Assembly (NCBI GenBank): GCA_003255025.1
Contig: QANY01005609.1
Coordinates: 943,135-1,007,134 of the forward strand
Direction of reading: 5' to 3'
From: Datisca glomerata
Lineage: Eukaryota; Streptophyta; Magnoliopsida; Cucurbitales; Datiscaceae
DNA length: 64,000 nt
Positions 34,880 through 46,479 of the stretch are shown piece by piece. The notes under the pieces were generated by a model. The model was not told the DNA's origin, did not search any database, and saw nothing but the letters and a program-made list of their open reading frames with translations. Made by a program: the position numbers and the translations under genes. Numbering within the stretch: the first letter of the stretch is position 1; every line of letters starts with the position of its first letter.

Positions 34880-36640
34880 CTTAGGGTTTCAAGATCCTCT
34901 CAAGTCGCATCTCCCTCATCGGTTCCACTCCACTGCACCAATACCTCAACTCTGACGGTGTGTCCTTTCCTCTTCAGCCTTCGTTGAAGTGCCTTCTCAG
35001 GTTCTGGTTCAAGAGATCCCTCAGGCTTGAGAATCGACAGAAGTATAATGCAAGCTTGAATTCCTTCTCCTAGTTTTTTCTTAAGGCATGAGTTGTGAAA
35101 CATGGGGTAGATCTTAACTTCGGGAGGAATATCTAGTTCGTTGACCCACCTTGCGATTAACTCTAAAAGGTCTAAAGTACCTTGGTGCAATCTTCAAATT
35201 CCTTCTCATCGCATACGATCATTTGCCAGTAAGGTGCGTAACCTGAGGTATACAAGGTCTCCAATCTCGAGTTCTTGAGCTTTTCTTTTCTTATCAGTTT
35301 CATTTTCGCTTGTGCTTCTTGCAGGTTTTTGTTAATGAGCTTGGCTATAAATTCACAGCTTCGTAGCTCTTCATCCACAGCTTGAACTTTGGTAACTCCT
35401 GACTCGTATGGTAGCATTCGAGGGGGGGGGGGGGGGGGGNNNNNGGGGGGGGGGGGGGGTGACTATAGTCATCTTCAAAAGGAGTAACGTGGTTGATGTA
35501 TGTATGGAGGTATTGGAAGAATACTCAGCTAAAGGTAAACATTTAACCCAATCTTTTGGTCCGTCACTTGAGAAGCACCTGAGGCAACACTCAAGCACTT
35601 TGTTCGTAGCTTCTGTTTGACCATCCGCTTGAGAATGGTAAGAAGTACTGAGAGTAGTATGTCTGTTCCATTGAACCTGAACATTCCCTTCAGAAATTAC
35701 TAGTGAAAACAGGATCTCGATGACTTACTATGGTTAGAGGTAAACCATGTAATTTTAATACATTGTCCATGAACACCCTAGCCACTGTTAATGTTGTGCA
35801 AGGATGAGTAATAGGCATAAAATGATAATACTTACTTAGTTTGTCTACCACAATAATAATTACCGTCTTGCCTCCTGAAGGGGGTAATCCTTCAATAAAA
35901 TACATCTTGATATCTTCCCAGTTCTTGGCAGGGATTGGCAAAGGCTAAAGCAACCCCGATGGGAGGAGGGCTTCAACTTTGCTTCTTTGGAATACATCAC
36001 ACTCTCTGGCGTGTGTCTGAACATCATTCCTCAGGCCAGTAGAACTCCTTTTTTATTCTTGCCTGTGTTTTCTGTACTCCAGTGAGGCCCCTAAATGGTC
36101 TGCTATGGAATTGATGAAGGATCTGCTCCTGGAAGGGTACCAATGACCTGAGAGATGTAGCGTACCCTTGTAAAAGAGAATCTCATTTCAGAGTTGGTAA
36201 CGAGATTGGTCCAGGTATCCATGATGGTAGTGGATGATAAGCTGCTGCGACATGGGGTACTGCTAAATCAACTGTGCTTGAACCATGATAACTACTTGGA
36301 TTTGGATTGAGTGATGCTTGGATGTCTGATTGGTTTCTGGTGTGGATGAAGGCTTTTTGGTGGAGGTTTTGGTGTTTGAATCATTGTTGGTAGAAACTGT
36401 TTGGTTTTGGTTTAGGGATTGGTTTTGGTAACTGTTTGGGTTTGTTTTCTCTGGGTAGTGTACCCTAGAGAGTGCAGCTGCCACATCCTTATTTTTCCCA
36501 CATTTGTACTCAACTGTGAAGTCATAACCCATTTCTGTTGTGAGAGGGTTCCCACCCTTTGTTCCAGAAAGCATTTATGTGCTTGCTGGTCAAGGCGTAG
36601 TTGAAGGACTGTCCCAATATGTAGTGTCTCCATTTCCTCA
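34880..36640 (-). pseudogene. Chromovirus-like Gypsy pol fragment
   Basis: Minus-strand order: the end of RNase H with LRLDQQA, GYDFTVEYKCGKNKDVAAAL (36430-36640); the integrase zinc region with GVQKTQARIKKEFYW (about 36020-36080); the integrase core (35690-35941) with GLPPSGGKTVIIIVVDKLSK and ARVFMDNVLKLHGLPLTIVS; then FSSDGPKDWVKCLPLAEY; a tail with ATKVQ-like AVDEELRS and LQEAQAKMK; and a final block with KIYPMFHNSCLKKKLGE and EVLVQWSGTDEGDAT (34900-35190). This last block is a chromodomain-like C-terminus. Frames change often. A poly-G/N artefact (35422-35459) interrupts the integrase tail. Everything before RNase H is missing. Confidence 0.8.
35422..35459. other. Poly-G run around an N tract
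   Basis: 18 G, 5 N and 15 G. It cuts a Gypsy integrase frame where the family has no such sequence, so it is most likely an assembly or base-calling artefact, not biology. Confidence 0.85.
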
Positions 36641-36862
36641 GAGCTGATTGAATTAAAATAAAATGGGCAAAGCTTTCAAAACCGCCGCATAGATACAATT
36701 ACAGCATGCGGCACAAGTTTTTGTGCATGTCAGAAACTCACCTGCAAATATAATTTTCAATAGATTTACACATCCAGAACATTCACAGTAGCATTAACAT
36801 GATTCTCAATTAATAGAACATCCATTTTTTTATCAAACTTGCATTACAATGATGACCAGGGG

Positions 36863-37060
36863 TGAGTTTACCCTTGCACAAAGGGGGGCAATTGCCCCTC
36901 TTTATTTTCTGCAATTTCAATTTATACTATATACATATCTATACATAATTTAGAGAATTGATTTTTGATTTTGCCCCCAAAATAATTTAGATAATTAGTT
37001 ATTTGCCCCCTTTGAATTTTCAAATCACTAAAATTTTCAAAAGTACACACATGACTAGAC
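36863..37060. other. Possible hAT-type element end
   Basis: GGGGTGAGTTTACCCTTGCA, preceded by CA at 36857-36858, then AAAGGGGGGCAATTGCCCC. The CAGGGG start and the GGGGCAATTGCCCC block resemble hAT transposon ends in plants. The partner end and the 8-bp duplication were not found. Confidence 0.3.
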
Positions 37061-37929
37061 CAAAAAAATCAAATAAAAAATTCTTTCCCAATTCACCTAA
37101 AAGACAAATGACTAGACCTATTTACTAAACCCACACGCCACATCGCCTAGTTGGATGGATCCACTCCACCAAAGAAGACCAGAAGACTCAAGAGTCTAGA
37201 GAGAGAAGCAAAATTGGAAGAGCCAGACTAGAAGAAGACTCAAGAGAGGGAAGGACTTGTCTGTTCTTGTGGCACGTTGCGGTGGGTGGAGCATTTGTCT
37301 TCATCTTTTGAAAGAATTAGAAAAAAAATGATGATAAGGTGTTAAATGGGTCTAGAAAGAAAGTAGGAGTACACGAAAATTTAGTCTGTCTGAGCATGAA
37401 AAATGGTTAAAGCTAGAGAGAGTTAGAGAGAGGAAGAAGGATGGAGTTGAGATAACTTAAGAAAAATTAAAACAAATGCTAAAGAGTGGCTATGAAAAAT
37501 TAAAAAAATGAGTGTAAAGTCGGGTCCTCAAGAAATTAAGAGAGAGAAATGGGTCTAAGTAGAAACAAAGAGAGATGGGTCTAAGATAAAATAGAGAGAT
37601 GAGATTCTGGGAATAGAAAAAAGATAAGAGAGAGAAAGAGGGGTAGGTTTAATAAAAAATTATAAGAAAATGATGTCGAGATTGAATGATTGTAAATGAT
37701 TATGTGAAATTGTCTAAATGATTATGTGAAATTGTCGTGGTTCTCATGTACATTGTAAAATTAAATTAGGTGAATTTTGTTGTTTTATGTGTAGCTTAAA
37801 ATTATTTGGAATGGTTGTGTAAACAGTAATGAGTTAATTACGTAATGCAAATGTTATATCCAATATATCATTACAAGTTAAATGAACAAAAAATTGAACT
37901 ATCAAAGTGAATAGACAAAGCCACAAATA

Positions 37930-38860
37930 TCACGCTTCATCAAAATTACGCAACACCTTATCCTGGTAATTTGCTTACTTTATTTTTTCTATGAATTCTC
38001 GAAGAAGATCCGGTATCATTCTCATTGTCGAGCTACCTTAAAGTACCACAAGTTCTACATGATTGATCGTTAGTATTATTTTTCTAATATAACATGTAGT
38101 CATTCCGACATACATGTATTTTCTCAAACCCAAGACGTAACTTTTTAATGAAATTTTTTGCTTCATTATATATCTATGGAAACTGAACACCTCCAGGATA
38201 AGAATCACATAATAAATTCATAAGCACAATCGAAGATTTATCACACCATCCATAAAGACATTTAATATGATATAAATGCACTATAAATGATAGCTTTGAA
38301 TATTTTTGTCATCCAAGATATAATGATCGGTTACTATCTCTAACCAAATCATATAATCTCGAGCTTCTGAGTCAGGTTAAACATCATTGACTTGTTCATA
38401 ATTATTCCACCACCCGGTTGTTCACACTCATCCTTAACTAAGTTTATTTCTTAAGATGGAATAGAGTTCATATCTCCTACATTACCTATCCCAAAAGTAC
38501 CTGCAATAATTCATGTATATGATTGGAACCTTCTAATTTTGACATTATTGGGTTTACACATCGTTCTTTATTTACTTAAACTTGAGAGATACTACCCAAA
38601 ATAGTTTTTCCATGAAACACCAACGAGTATAACATTTAGCAAATCCATTATGAATCAAGTGATCATAGACAACATCGTTATTAATCCACATACCATTTCT
38701 GCATTTTTAGCACAAACAATCCATGTTTCCATCTTTAAACACACTCTTCAAGCAAATTTAAGAAACTCAGTTACCTCATTCAAATATTATTGACTTCATC
38801 TTGATTTTTGAATCTAATTCTTGTCCATTGTAATAAGATTTTTCGAATATATTCATATAT
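37930..38860 (-). pseudogene. CACTA transposase N-terminal remnant (Transpos_assoc and Tnp2 start)
   Basis: On the minus strand a broken frame at about 38800-38610 gives VTEFLKFA, DGNMDCLC, KCRNGMWINNDVVYDHLI and HNGFAKCYTRW. This is the transposase-associated domain with its CPC.KC.N...HL...GF...Y..W pattern, although one cysteine position is altered. Downstream (about 38330-37930) NVFMDGVIKSSIVLMNLL, YNEAKNFIKKLRLGFEKIHV, CRNDYMLY and SCRTCGT, then KVSKLPG, match the region before the catalytic part of Tnp2 transposases. The catalytic DDE region is missing. Stops and frameshifts make it non-functional. Confidence 0.75.
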
Positions 38861-39649
38861 AACAACAATAAACTTATAACATCTTTTAATCACAATATCC
38901 AAGTAAATCACAATCAATTAACCCCAAGATTAAAATCTATACTAATCAGATCCAAATCAACAAAATCATAGCCAAACAATATCGAATCTAAGATATGCAA
39001 AAAAAAAAAGGAAATCTATAATCTTTAAACAAAAAAATCACATTTAGCCAATGATTATATATCAAAACTAGTTCACAGTCTTGAATGAAACCATAGAACA
39101 AAACATTAACGAATTATACAAAAACCAAAATCAAACTCAAAATTATTGAAAATTAAAAAAAGCTTACCTCTAGGGTTTCAATAGTGAGTAAAAAGAGAGA
39201 GAAAGCGGCGGTTATAGAGATATACCAAAGATGAGAGGACCAGCGGAGAAAGAGAGAGAAAACTGGTAGAGAGAGAAAGGTAGTGAGAGAGAGGGAGGTA
39301 AGGGAGAGAAGAGATTGGGAAGGAGGTGATGCATGCTTCTAATGGCAGATCTTGCACGAGTAGAGATGAAATAAACCCTAACTCGCACTATGTCGTTAAA
39401 GTAAAAAAAAAAAAACAGAAGCTCTAATGGCGATTTTAGAACCGCCGGTATAGCTCATAACTGCTGGTATAGATGTATAATTTATATTCTATACGGACAG
39501 TTCTTTCCGCATATATAAGTCTCGCTAACCGCCTTTATTTCTTGACAGATATAAAATCACCATAAAAGATAAAAATTTAAAGGCTTATGCCGCGGTTTCT
39601 CTTCCGTCAGAAAAATCGCCGTGAAAAGCAAGTTTTCTTATAGTAATTG

Positions 39650-39900
39650 TCATAGTAAGAGAAGAACTGATTTTCTTTTAAAACCCATTAGAACATCTCA
39701 ATCCCATCAAATTTAGGGAATTCAAGCCTAAGTGATATTGCTTGTATATCCCCCATTACTCTCAAGTAAAGGATTTGTACTGACCTTTGGATTAGATGAT
39801 CCTTCACCCGACCCTGATTTCCCTGTTTTTATCACCACTTGCTCATAAGTAGAAGCCAAATTGTTGAGCTGTTGTAGAAGTGTATAACAACACAAATAAC
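39650..39900 (-). pseudogene. Gypsy gag fragment
   Basis: Minus-strand frames give MLYTLLQQLNNLASTYEQVV, GSGEGSSNP and then LRLEFPKFDGIEMF, a stop, WVLKENQFFSYYDN. The LE.P.FDG....W..R.E.FF.Y pattern is the start of a Ty3/Gypsy gag. It has the same direction as the pol fragment at 34880-36640 and ends exactly at the CACTA right end, so both are likely parts of one element split by the CACTA and deletions. Confidence 0.6.
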
Positions 39901-41966
39901 CTTGCATTTAATTATATATTTAATTATTAATTATTGTATCAAATTATCATGATTGTTGATTTAATATTTAATATGAATTAATTAAATGTTTACAAAGGAA
40001 TCTTTCGAGTTGCCCTAACGACTCAAATGTTCCTCAGTTAAATTTTGAAGTCATTTATATTAATTTTTCAAAATTGTTTATCTATATTGATAAATAATGA
40101 GTAAATTGATTATTTGAGTATGTAAATCATTTTCCAAATAAAGAAAAAGATAATTTATGGCGAGGAATCAGATTTTAGATGACTCCTTATGCTAACCTCT
40201 TTGTTAATTCTAAATGAAGATTCTACCAAATCTTAAGTTGGTTGGTCATGTACTATCATAGCTATTTTCTATTGTTTCCTTTAGCGAAAACAATCTTTTT
40301 GACCATGCAATTACATTTAAATTTGTTGTGCACAATATTCAATTAGAAAGTTTGAATATACTCAAAAATCAAAGCATTTGATTATTTGAAGTTGGACTCT
40401 TTTATTTCTCCTTCTATCTCCAACCAAGTTAATCTTTTGTCTGAAATTTAGGAACCATTTGTAAGTCTCTTTTCTTATCACTCTAAAAATAAAGAAAAAG
40501 AAAAAAAAGAAAGAGTTAATTGGCAATCACTAATCTCCTAAAGATTTGCTAACAACTTAAAGCTACCATCACGTTAACCCTAATTTTTAATTATATTTAA
40601 AGATCTTTAACGTAGCCGACTTTGTGCTCAAAGTACATGAATTTTCTATGTTGCCTACACATTGAGAAAGAAAAATAGCATTTAGTTCCTTTGTGCTCCA
40701 CCTTGCTTCCACCGCTACACAAGGTTCCTTAGAAAAGTCTACAATTTTGTTTAACCGTCAGTAACAACACATTTCCAAGTAGGAGACCTTGTTTGATTTT
40801 TCTTTTATCTTTCCATTAACAACAGTAGTATCTGAGTCTCTTTTACTAAGCGAGACGAGAATAAAATATTAAGGTGTTTAGAGAGAGTTCCAGTTTTAAG
40901 CAAGATATACAGGTTAGTCAAAACCCAAGTCTTTTATCTATTTTTTTAGTTTGGCTCTTGAAGGTTTAGTACTATAATATGAACATATACTAAGAGGAGA
41001 CGAATAATCAATTGAGGGTTAGTATAAACCTAAAGTTATCTCTTTTATGCTTTTAGTGTGATTCCTCAAAGTTCAATGTTTTATAATATGAAAAATATAT
41101 TGTTTCTAGTAATCCTTCTTGAATGATTCAATTTATAGAGATTATATATGTATTCTCAGAAGTCTAAAGTCTTTAACTTTCTTATTCTTGCTTTTATATG
41201 AGTGTTTAAGGATGAAACGGTGAATGATAAATGAATTTGATACTTTTTTATATTTAAAATATTGAAATCGAACCTTGAATAATTGATGTGCAACATACTC
41301 TTATGCACCTATATATAAAAGTTTCATGCATTAGCTATTATTTTAATAGGAGAGTTCATGTTTTATGATTTTGAACACACATGTGAGATAAATTGCCTCG
41401 TCCTAATTATTACTTAAGTTTGTTTTAATGATTTATTGCTTGCATGAGTTAATGGGCTAAAGTTTAACTTTCATATCTGTATGATATTTTGTTTTTATCA
41501 AAAGACTTCTTTTCAAGTTCTGTACTTCACATGAACAACGACAAGATTTTAAATATAATTTTTCAAAAACCTGTATTTTCTGATAGTTAGTGAAACGAGT
41601 AGAATTTTTCTATTCAAACGACCTCGTTTTGATCTGAAATTTTTAAGGCATGATTTTAAGATTCAGATCTATATACTTTTGAATATTTGAAAAAAGTTTT
41701 GATATGATTTGATATGTCTAAAGTTTTGTCAAATAATATGGTCTGCTGTAATTTTTGAGAAGCTGTGAGCAAGAGGTTTTAGGAATTCTAAGGATTTGTT
41801 TTGGGTTCATTCAACCTGGGAATGCATATTGAAGTGTTCTCGATAACTTTCTAAATATGATGGTGAATTTTCATTATTAATGAATATCTTTTTACAAATG
41901 AAAATATGTGAGAAAGTTATGTTTTACCAAAAGATTCATCAAAACTATATAAATGACATTTAGATT
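39901..41966. other. Non-coding, probably LTR-derived
   Basis: No gene was recognised. The last part (about 41500-41966) has the look of a Gypsy LTR interior, and similar non-coding sequence continues after the CACTA element at 46117. The element may therefore sit inside an old LTR that ends at 47564. Confidence 0.4.
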
Positions 41967-41969
41967 TGT

Positions 41970-42002
41970 CGCTACAAGAAATATAGCATTATACAGGAAT
42001 AA
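41970..42002 (+). repeat. Left terminal inverted repeat of CACTA element
   Basis: CGCTACAAGAAATATAGCAT followed by TATACAGGAA. It pairs with 46081-46113. The second base differs from the canonical CACTA start. Confidence 0.85.
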
Positions 42003-42169
42003 AATACAAGAGTTTCAGTTTTCTCTCGTTAAAAATAAGAAACAACAAGATTTTAAATGAATCTTGTAAAAAATCCTGTTAAAATATTAAAAAATGCGGG
42101 ACTGAAAATTCTTTTTAACAAAAAAAGGCGGGATTGAAAATTAGAACCAGGACTGAAATTTCACCTTCT

Positions 42170-42500
42170 CTCTCGATACCCTCACAAATCAAATTCCTTC
42201 TCTCTCGACTTTCCTTCTCTCTCGCAACTTCTCCCTCTCAGTGTCAAGTCTCAACATACAACAAACTCACAACCTAGGGCTAGGTCGAAGAAGAGAGAGT
42301 AGATCCTCGTTGATTAGCTTCTCTCTCTCTCTCTATTAGTCTCTCTCTCACTCTCTCTCTCTCTCTCTCCTCTTCATGGTTCCCTGTCATTCCTTCTCAG
42401 AGGTTTTCAGTTTGTTTCGATCTCTCTTGCATTACCATAAGCTCTCACTTTGCTTCATCTCTCTCTTGCGACCATCTTGCATCTCGTTCGACTTCCTCCT
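42170..42500 (+). other. CT-rich stretch, possible captured 5' leader
   Basis: Repeated CTCTCT tracts (main run 42316-42371) with few As. It looks like a plant 5' UTR or promoter-proximal leader. A following ATG at 42860 opens MATKLEELLVFLSSPSP with a nearby stop. I do not recognise the frame. It may be a second captured piece or an own leader of the transposon. Confidence 0.35.
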
Positions 42501-44001
42501 TCAAAGCGACGAAGGGGTAGGCAGAGGAGCATCTCTTTTGATCTATTAAGTCAGCATCTTCATCTTGATGATGGGCTCGTGTCTAGATCTACGTAGGTTG
42601 ATTCGTCGAACGTGTTTTGTTGAGGTGGGTTTGTTTACATTTTTCTTAACCTCTTGAGTTTTAGATGTGATTTGAGACAAATTCGAGTTCTGAGCAAATG
42701 ATTCTTGTTGATTTAGGTCAGGGTTCCATGAATTTTAGTTGCATTTGGACGGGTCTAGGGACTCATGATAGAATATGGGTTCTCAATGATCTAGGGATTT
42801 GATATCGAGCGACTAATTCGTTACTCGCTCGGTGCCTCCACGAACAGGGAAGAGTAAGCAATGGCGACCAAACTGGAAGAACTGCTAGTCTTTCTATCCT
42901 CACCTTCTCCTTAAGTAAGTTTCTTGCTCCTTATCACTTCTAGCAAACGAAACATCACACAAATTGTTGATTTTTCTGTTGTTCACTATATTACTTCTGT
43001 TTCTTGCCCCTTACCACTTAGTGCAGAGATTTTGGATAATCCTCTAGGTTGAAGAATGGATATGGTGGAGAATAATCAGGAGCAACAAAGCCAGCTAGTT
43101 GGTATTTTTCATATTTTCAAACTTAATTGTACATATGTACATTACTTTCTCCGTCATTTTTATGCTGATTTGAACTATGAAATTTAGCTAGGTCCTCACG
43201 TCCACAACCAGACATTGTAACCATTTAGCGACCTATGTATGCTCTTTTTCTGAATCTATGTTTTGTCTCTTGAATCACTGTTTCTGGTTCTCTGCTATTT
43301 ATTTCCTGAATTTTGTCTCTTGAATAATTGTTTCTGCTTCTCTGATATTTGTAAAGTGGAACCTTAATATTTGTCTTGGATTGTGTACACAAGTTTTCTT
43401 GTTCAACTTCTCAAAACTTCTATTAATAAGAAGTATTATCTAAACATCCTATCATGTTCTATCTAGAATATATATAGGTGAAATTTTTTCCTAAGCTTAA
43501 TTCAAAATAGGTAAGGTTTCGTAAAGTATTGAATATAAAAAACAGGAAAATGTTTCTACGGTGCTATAAATGGATGAGAATACGTATTATCTCACAGAAA
43601 CTAGAGCTTTAAAAAGAGTATGTTCATTCTTTCTTCCCCCTTCATTTGTAATTTGAGGCCGGGGGTTCTATTCCAATCTGTAACGTTTTTTAAAAGAGAA
43701 ATATGTGCAATAATCTAAGGAAGATAGGAGAAATCAGGTAAACTGATTAATGAATCTTACTTTATGTATGATATGAGTTTGTACTTTGTTAAGCGGCTTG
43801 TTAATTATGAACAAAGGAAGCTGGATGAGGATGATGAACTCTTACTAACTCTGAAATAAAAGAGCATATTGTATACTACTAATGAAGTTTCTTTACTAAG
43901 AAATGGAAATATGTTTAGATGGAAAAGCCGAGTGGATCAACAAACCACTAAAATTTCTCATTTCTTTTTCGCTGGTACTTACTTGCTGGTAATGTATTTA
44001 G

Positions 44002-45566
44002 AAGAGAAAGATGTGTACATTCCTATGCCATACATATTGATTATGTATGGGCACTAGCCAACACTCTAACTTTTGGTCATGTTTATAGTGGTGGAATGGA
44101 CCATTCTGTAAGTGCCGATTTACTGAAACCTACCTAAGGGAGACATTTTACTACAATTTTCAGTTGTTGTTCAGCTTTCATGCCCATGCCTTGATGACGA
44201 TTTAGTTTTTATACCTTCAGTTATACTTGACAGACTTGGCAACAAGAGAGCCTTTTACTCAACGTAGGGGAGTATCCCATTTAGAAATTGGCTTTACATG
44301 ATGATGATAACATATGGGTTGCGACTACAGATTCATCAATTCATAAATGGTCTGCCGAAGGGCATAACCGTCAGAAGGTTTTCCAAAGAGGCGGTTCATT
44401 TTTAGCTGGAAATTTATCATTTTCTAAGGTAAGGGTTTAATTGGAAGGATCTTCTCTTGTGAGTAATTCTCTCATTAGTTATTTTATTTTAATATAATGG
44501 AATCGTCATGGTGTTGTATCTTATTTATTATCATTACTTTGTTTGGTTAGCTTTAGAGCCTTTTATACACTTCCTCTTTTCTGTTATTTTCCTGGTTTTG
44601 CTTTTGCTTCGCTCGGATTGCTTTCAACGCTGCATTCTCTCTGTGTTTCTTTTTCAGTCCCATTTTCTATAAAGAACATTTTGGTTCTCACGTTATGACC
44701 CAGTCCAGTTGCAAATATTTTCATCATATCTGGTCCTCCAACTATCCCCATGTTTTTGGTCATTTATTAGTGGGAATGGATACTTATTGGCATTGGTATA
44801 TTGAAAGTTTTTGGTGTTTGTTGTGTTCTTTCATTTATGTGCATTCACATGTTATTATTTCTTCTTATGTTATGTAGGTTTCTGCATATAAAGAACCAAC
44901 CTTTACTATTCCTGGAACTTCTGGACTTGTGCAACATAAGATTTTAAATAATAGAAGGCATGTTTTTACCAAGGTAATCATGAAGACTTTTAGTGGATTT
45001 TTTATGATACTGATAGCGCCATTTTTGGTAACGCCAATCAGTAAGCCTGATTCTGAATTTTCATTGTTTCTTTTTTCAAAGGTTTTTGTTCAGTGATGTG
45101 ACTTTCTTTCATAGGATACTTCTAGCTAAATGAAGTGTGGGAGATTACGAGAGGTGTTGTAATTGAGGATTATGGAAAGTTTCCATTGCCATTATCATTA
45201 TCTGTATTGATGTATAGGAAGAATGATAAAATTGTTTGTCATTAGCATTTTGATATTTAGAGAAAGAGGGGGGGTTGATACATATTTCTGTTAGTGACTA
45301 ATTTGAGAAATTTTCTTCAACCTTTTTATAGGTATCTTTTGAGGAGAAAAATGAAAAATTATTTGAGATGGTGAGAATTTAATTAACATCAGTCATGTTT
45401 ACTGTTATTACAATTGTGACTGATTTCCCTTGATATTGTTACCTCTCCAGGTAAGTATTCGTGCATGGTTTACAGTGGACACAAGGATTGAAAGCTTGTC
45501 TGTCCATTTGGACACCCCCCAGTGCTTTTCTGCAGAGATGTATACGGAAGACCTTAATATTATTGG
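44002..45566 (+). pseudogene. Captured WDR48 / LRS1-like WD40 gene fragment, six exons
   Basis: Six exons with GT-AG introns follow each other in order. 44002-44107: RCVHSYAIHIDYVWALAN and GHVYSGGMDHS, a WD40 blade. 44221-44428: LYLTDLATREP, then (shifted) IWVATTDSSIHKWSAEG and FQRGGSFLAGNLSFSK. 44878-44973: YKEPTFTIPGTSGLVQH and NNRRHVFTK. 45115-45178: DTS, a stop, then WEITRGVVIEDYGK. 45332-45370: VSFEEKNEKLFEM. 45451-45566: SIRAWFTVDTRIESL and SVHLDTPQCFSAEMY. This matches the later WD40 blades and following region of plant WDR48 homologues (Arabidopsis LRS1), partners of deubiquitinases. The 5' and 3' parts of the gene are absent. A frameshift plus TAG in the second exon and a TAA in the fourth prevent a normal protein. 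The retained introns show DNA-level capture, not retroposition. Confidence 0.85.
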
Positions 45567-46080
45567 AACAAATTCGCTTGTATACTTTTATACTCAAAAT
45601 TTCATTTTTAGACTCAATTTCATTTTATTTTTATTTTTCATTCATTGGAAAAAGTTTGCTTGTATACTTTTAAGGATAAGTTAGCTAGTTTTTAAGTTAG
45701 ATTTATTTGTAAGTTGATCAAATGAATAATGTAAAACTTTGTTGAAATGATTAAATGTTAATATTGCCAATTATTATTTGGTGTTCTTTATGTTATGTAA
45801 AATTATCTTTTGAAAGTGTTTAATATGAATACTTGACTATATTAAAATGGATCATGCGGCGCCTGTGACAGTCCTTCATATTAAAAGTCCGTATTTTTCA
45901 CGAGGCGCAATGCCTCCTCTGAAGATCCCTGTGATATCTCACCTTTTACAGAGTTTTTCGACTCTTGTAGAACGTTGTTTAACAGAGTTTTCAGACTCTT
46001 GTTGAATAGATTCAACATGTACTTTTAATACTTGTGAATTAACATTCACAGGGATTTTATATCCTATAAAGTGAGATATC

Positions 46081-46113
46081 CACCTCTTGTAGAATGCTAT
46101 ATTTCTTGTAGTG
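46081..46113 (-). repeat. Right terminal inverted repeat of CACTA element
   Basis: Ends ATGCTATATTTCTTGTAGTG, the reverse complement of a canonical CACTA start, followed by the TGT duplication. Confidence 0.88.
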
Positions 46114-46479
46114 TGTGGAAATCATGTTGAACTCGTTATGCCTATAAATGTTAGTTTGAATTGAACATGCTATTGTCATTAATGTATATAATGTTAGTAG
46201 TAAAACAAAACAAACCTTATAATGAGGTGTGTTTGATTTGAATAGTTTTAATGTTAGTTTCGTGAATGAATAAAGAGTATGTCACTAACAGATAGAACTC
46301 AATTCCATTCCATGATTTTTTAGTTGATTACGTGAGATATTTTGAGTTTTATTCTTGATTAAAGAATAGTTTTTCTCTCTCTACCATATATGTCTTAAAC
46401 AATTGATTTTGTATTTGTCTTCAATAACTATGTAAAATTTATAAAAAAATTAATTATGTAAAATTAATAGTTTTAGCAC

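Larger units (their letters stand above)
36650..39648 (-). mobile_element. Degraded CACTA (En/Spm) transposon
   Basis: The right end reads ...GAAAAGCAAGTTTTCTTATAGTA, whose reverse complement (TACTATAAGAAAACTTGC) is a CACTA-type terminus with the first bases changed. Inside, on the minus strand, lies CACTA transposase coding (37930-38860). Sub-terminal GC-richer motifs (GCCGCGGTTT, ACCGCC) occur on the right and also near 36680 on the left, where no intact terminus was found. It sits between the RNase H and gag pieces of a chromovirus-like element. Confidence 0.65.
41970..46113. mobile_element. CACTA-type transposon carrying a captured host gene
   Basis: The left end CGCTACAAGAAATATAGCAT and the right end, whose reverse complement is CACTACAAGAAATATAGCAT, are matching terminal inverted repeats (one change at base 2 within this span). 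Both sides carry TGT (41967-41969 and 46114-46116), the 3-bp duplication expected of CACTA elements. Related sub-terminal motifs (ACAAGAGTTTCAG on the left, AGAGTTTTCAGACTCTTGTT on the right) recur near the ends. No transposase is visible. About 1.6 kb of its 4144 bp consists of exons and introns of a WDR48-like gene. This is a non-autonomous, gene-carrying CACTA element. Confidence 0.85.
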
